Assembly (NCBI GenBank): GCA_903860985.1
Contig: CAIOSO010000111.1
Location: 1 to 36,076 of the forward strand
DNA from: an uncultured Flavobacteriales bacterium
Lineage (GTDB): Bacteria; Bacteroidota; Bacteroidia; Flavobacteriales_D; Crocinitomicaceae
Reading direction: 5' to 3'
Length of the DNA: 36,076 bases
The position numbers and the translations under genes were made by a program. Below, one piece after another: positions 33,663-36,076 of this stretch (positions are counted from its first letter, which is position 1; each line of letters starts with the position of its first letter). Under the pieces are notes generated by a model. The model worked only from the letters and a program-made list of their open reading frames with translations, had not been told where the DNA came from and ran no database searches.

Positions 33663-35387
33663 TCATGAATCCGTCGCACGGATATCTTTTATGTTGAATT
33701 GCAAATTGGTTTTTCCGTTAAATTCATTTGTTTCAAGGGTATAAGCCATGTCAAATGCCATCCCTTTCAAGGTGTGCTCTTCTTTGTCCGCGAGGTTAAA
33801 ACCAATGGCGTCGAAAGCCAAGCTGGAATCCGATTGAACCACACGCAACTTGAGGTGCTTTTCTTTGAGTATGCGTGCATCCGTTGCAAATAATTCTTTG
33901 GTACAAAAAACCGGTTTCATATTTCCGGGTCCAAACGGTTCAAATGCATCAAGGATTTTTTTAATGCGCGGCAACTTTCCATTCCATACCGTTTGAATGT
34001 CATTCAGGTCGATGTTTAAATCAATTGTCTGTAAAGCTTCCAATGGAGCTCCATTCAAACGTCGTTTAACTTCCTGATCAAAAGCTAAACGAAAAGCACT
34101 TATGTTTTCCTTCGGCATGGTTAATCCAGCCGCATAATGGTGTCCACCAAACTGTGTCAGGTGCTCCTTGCAGGTCTCCAATACATCATAAAGATTGATT
34201 GAACCCACACTTCGTGCAGAACCCGTTAATAGTCCATTTGATTCGGTTAACACAATCGTTGGACGATAATGCGATTCAATGATGCGGGAAGCTACGATTC
34301 CCACCACTCCTTTGTGCCAGTCTTTCTGAAAAACGAGGTTTGTACACTGTGTGGAATGATCTTTATCGTTTGAAATTTGAAGGAGCGCTTCTTCCGTAAT
34401 TGCCTGATCGATGGTTCGTCGCAAGGTATTGTCATCGTGAATCTCCTGCGCCAACTGTTTTATTTCTTGTTCATTAGACGACAACATCCAATCCACTGCG
34501 GTTTTACCACTTCGGATTCTTCCTGCTGCGTTTACTCTCGGGGCAATGACAAAAACGACATCTGTCAAACTAAGTGGGAGCTTTTTTCCCGCTAACGTCA
34601 GTAATTCCTCAAACGCTTTTCGGGGATGCTGATTCAATCGAATGAGTCCATGGTGACATAGAATGCGGTTCTCACCCGTCACATCGACAATATCTGCTCC
34701 AATACTTAGGGCGAGTAAATCCAAGCTTTCAAATAATTTTTCTAGGGTCAAACCATGATCAATGAACAGTGCTTGCATCAATTTAAATCCAACACCGCAA
34801 CCGGACAATTCTTTAAACGGATACGCACAATCCACTCTTTTTGGATCGAGCACAATACCAATGGGTAACTCTGAACCTGGCTGATGGTGGTCGCAGATGA
34901 TGAAATCAATGCCCTGTTCTTTTGCTTTCGAGACTAATTGATTGGACTTAATCCCGCAATCGAGTGTAATGATTAGGGAGCATTTTTCAGATTGAGCGTA
35001 ATCGATGCCTTGTTGGCTTAATCCATATCCTTCTTTGTAGCGATCGGGAATGTAATAAAGCACATTGGAATGAAGCTTAGTTAATTGCTCGAACATGAGC
35101 GCAACAGCTGTTGTTCCATCCACATCGTAATCGCCAAAAAGCAGAATTCCCTCCTTGTTATTTATTGCTTGATTCATACGGAGCACAGCGGCATCCATAT
35201 CTTTCATTAAAAACGGGTCATGAAGGTCATCCAAACTTGGACGAAAAAATCGCCTTGCTTCTATCTCGGTTTCAAGTCCACGCTGGACCAACAACCTCCC
35301 TACAAACGGTTCGACGTTTAATTTTTCCGCTAAAATTTGAACTTTTTCCTCATCAACTACTGGTTGAAACACCCATTTTTTTTCCAT
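33663..35387 (-). CDS. recJ: Single-stranded-DNA-specific exonuclease RecJ
   Basis: The 574-residue product is normal for RecJ. It digests ssDNA 5' to 3' in recombination and mismatch repair. The DHH domain shows D-Y-D-V-D-G with Asp86, Asp88 and Asp90, the L-D-C-G-I segment (Asp143), and D-H-H (166-168). The DHHA1 domain follows, with a G-S-A-R-S-V motif and F-G-G-H-H-Y-A-A-G-L. The C-terminal OB region contains F-E-P-F-G-P-G-N-M-K-P. It lies upstream of ribE on the minus strand with a 4-base ATGA contact at 33663-33666, and 56 bp after pyk. Confidence 0.96.
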   Translation of the reverse strand: MEKKWVFQPVVDEEKVQILAEKLNVEPFVGRLLVQRGLETEIEARRFFRPSLDDLHDPFLMKDMDAAVLRMNQAINNKEGILLFGDYDVDGTTAVALMFEQLTKLHSNVLYYIPDRYKEGYGLSQQGIDYAQSEKCSLIITLDCGIKSNQLVSKAKEQGIDFIICDHHQPGSELPIGIVLDPKRVDCAYPFKELSGCGVGFKLMQALFIDHGLTLEKLFESLDLLALSIGADIVDVTGENRILCHHGLIRLNQHPRKAFEELLTLAGKKLPLSLTDVVFVIAPRVNAAGRIRSGKTAVDWMLSSNEQEIKQLAQEIHDDNTLRRTIDQAITEEALLQISNDKDHSTQCTNLVFQKDWHKGVVGIVASRIIESHYRPTIVLTESNGLLTGSARSVGSINLYDVLETCKEHLTQFGGHHYAAGLTMPKENISAFRLAFDQEVKRRLNGAPLEALQTIDLNIDLNDIQTVWNGKLPRIKKILDAFEPFGPGNMKPVFCTKELFATDARILKEKHLKLRVVQSDSSLAFDAIGFNLADKEEHTLKGMAFDMAYTLETNEFNGKTNLQFNIKDIRATDS

Positions 35388-35443
35388 CTCACTTGTTCTT
35401 TACTTTAAGTTAAGCATTTATTTTGAGATGAATCCGTCGAAAA

Positions 35444-36076
35444 TTAATCGACGTAACTTAATTTCAACATATTTGAAGCACCTAGGTCTTCTAATGGAAT
35501 CGAAGCAATATTAATCACTAAATCTCCTGGATTTAGGTATCCTTCGGACTTCATAATGTATTTAATATCCGCAATGGTATGATCTGTAGATATCAGTTTG
35601 TCGTAATAGAATGCGCGCACACCCCAAACCAAATTTAATTGGGTCAAGATGTTTCGGTTACTCGTGAAGACATAGATCTGACTATTTGGACGTTGTGAGG
35701 CAATTTTATACGCAGTGTAACCAGAAAACGACATCGTAATAATGGCATCCGCTTCTGCACGTTGGGACAAGCGACAAGCATTAAAACAGATGGAATCAGA
35801 AATGAATCGCTCGCTATTTTTCACTGGCAATTCTTCTTTATTGTACATCGCACTGTGTTTTTCCATCTCCTTGATGATGTTTGCCATGGTTTGAATCACC
35901 TGAACAGGATAATCTCCCACGGATGTTTCTCCGCTTAACATCACGGCATCAGCGCCATCGAGTACGGCATTCGCTACATCATTTACTTCCGCACGACTTG
36001 GCGTTAAATTAGCAATCATGGACTCCATCATTTGCGTAGCGACAATCACTGGTTTCGCAGATGAAATACATTTTGA
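35444..36076 (-). CDS. pyk: Pyruvate kinase, C-terminal part (5' end outside window)
   Basis: The frame stays open to the right window edge, so about 211 C-terminal residues are visible. They include the end of the TIM barrel ([15 protein letters not shown], then [26 protein letters not shown] in overlapping blocks) and the C-terminal regulatory domain ([12 protein letters not shown] and a final P-G-D-L-V-I-N-I strand). The enzyme makes pyruvate and ATP from phosphoenolpyruvate in glycolysis. The GTG at 36049 is internal. Confidence 0.95.
   Translation of the reverse strand, partial: SKCISSAKPVIVATQMMESMIANLTPSRAEVNDVANAVLDGADAVMLSGETSVGDYPVQVIQTMANIIKEMEKHSAMYNKEELPVKNSERFISDSICFNACRLSQRAEADAIITMSFSGYTAYKIASQRPNSQIYVFTSNRNILTQLNLVWGVRAFYYDKLISTDHTIADIKYIMKSEGYLNPGDLVINIASIPLEDLGASNMLKLSYVD

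Noticed and set aside
35435..35453. CGTCGA...TCGACG hairpin at the end of pyk
   Set aside because: A 6-bp stem overlapping the stop codon with no T-tract on the transcribed strand; not supported as a terminator.
1..36076. CRISPR array, phage, insertion sequence or defence island
   Set aside because: No regularly spaced short repeats, transposase, integrase, or known defence domains were seen on either strand; the tRNA-Cys is not followed by an integrase or a repeated 3' end.

Overview
The window is AT-rich chromosomal DNA of a Bacteroidota member, most likely a free-living Flavobacteriia (a Fluviicola/Crocinitomicaceae-like organism is my guess from protein style). The evidence is as follows: three proteins carry C-terminal type IX secretion (T9SS) sorting domains; there is a TonB-dependent receptor with a carboxypeptidase-regulatory-like N-terminal domain; there is an exbB-exbD-exbD-tonB locus; there is an OmpA protein with thrombospondin type 3 repeats; genes lack Shine-Dalgarno sequences; and several promoters fit the Bacteroidota pattern (TTTG about 19 nt before TAnnTTTG). 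I see no phage, insertion sequence, CRISPR array or rRNA.

Layout, left to right. (1) 1-1.45 kb: the 3' end of a large repetitive surface protein with exact 91-codon repeats and a proline/threonine-rich tail that looks frameshifted at its end. (2) 1.5-6 kb: housekeeping genes (PpiD/SurA-like foldase, 5-formyl-THF cyclo-ligase, a 55-aa membrane protein, two small exported proteins on the minus strand, RNase HII). (3) 6-10.8 kb: a two-gene unit of an unrecognised 723-aa membrane-anchored protein and a DUF5723/TSP3/OmpA outer-membrane protein. (4) 10.9-18.4 kb: a TonB-dependent receptor, a secreted beta-helix/PKD/T9SS protein, and a PhoB/PhoR-like two-component pair. (5) 18.5-20.7 kb: xseA converging on a ChaN-like protein. 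(6) 20.7-26.2 kb: a probable four-gene operon for export and handling of a hydrophobic or ester substrate. It encodes a FadL/OmpP1 channel, an SGNH-family lipoprotein that has lost its catalytic residues, a T9SS-secreted alpha/beta hydrolase, and a T9SS-secreted protein combining a CxxCH haem site with a PHM-type dicopper monooxygenase. (7) 26.2 kb: tRNA-Cys with a strong terminator. (8) 26.5-32.5 kb: exbB, two exbD, tonB, a 65-aa membrane protein, a PstS-like lipoprotein and a TPR protein, the TonB energising system with its usual Bacteroidota neighbours. (9) 32.6-36 kb: a DUF2141 lipoprotein converging on ribE-recJ, then the 3' part of pyk running off the right edge.

Working together: the ExbB/ExbD/TonB complex would power the TonB-dependent receptor at 10.9 kb. 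The secreted proteins of regions 4 and 6 would leave through T9SS, whose machinery is not in this window. The most unusual points are the catalytically dead SGNH lipoprotein inside the FadL/esterase/copper-oxygenase operon, the broken tail of the first gene, and several inverted repeats placed on promoters or start codons.
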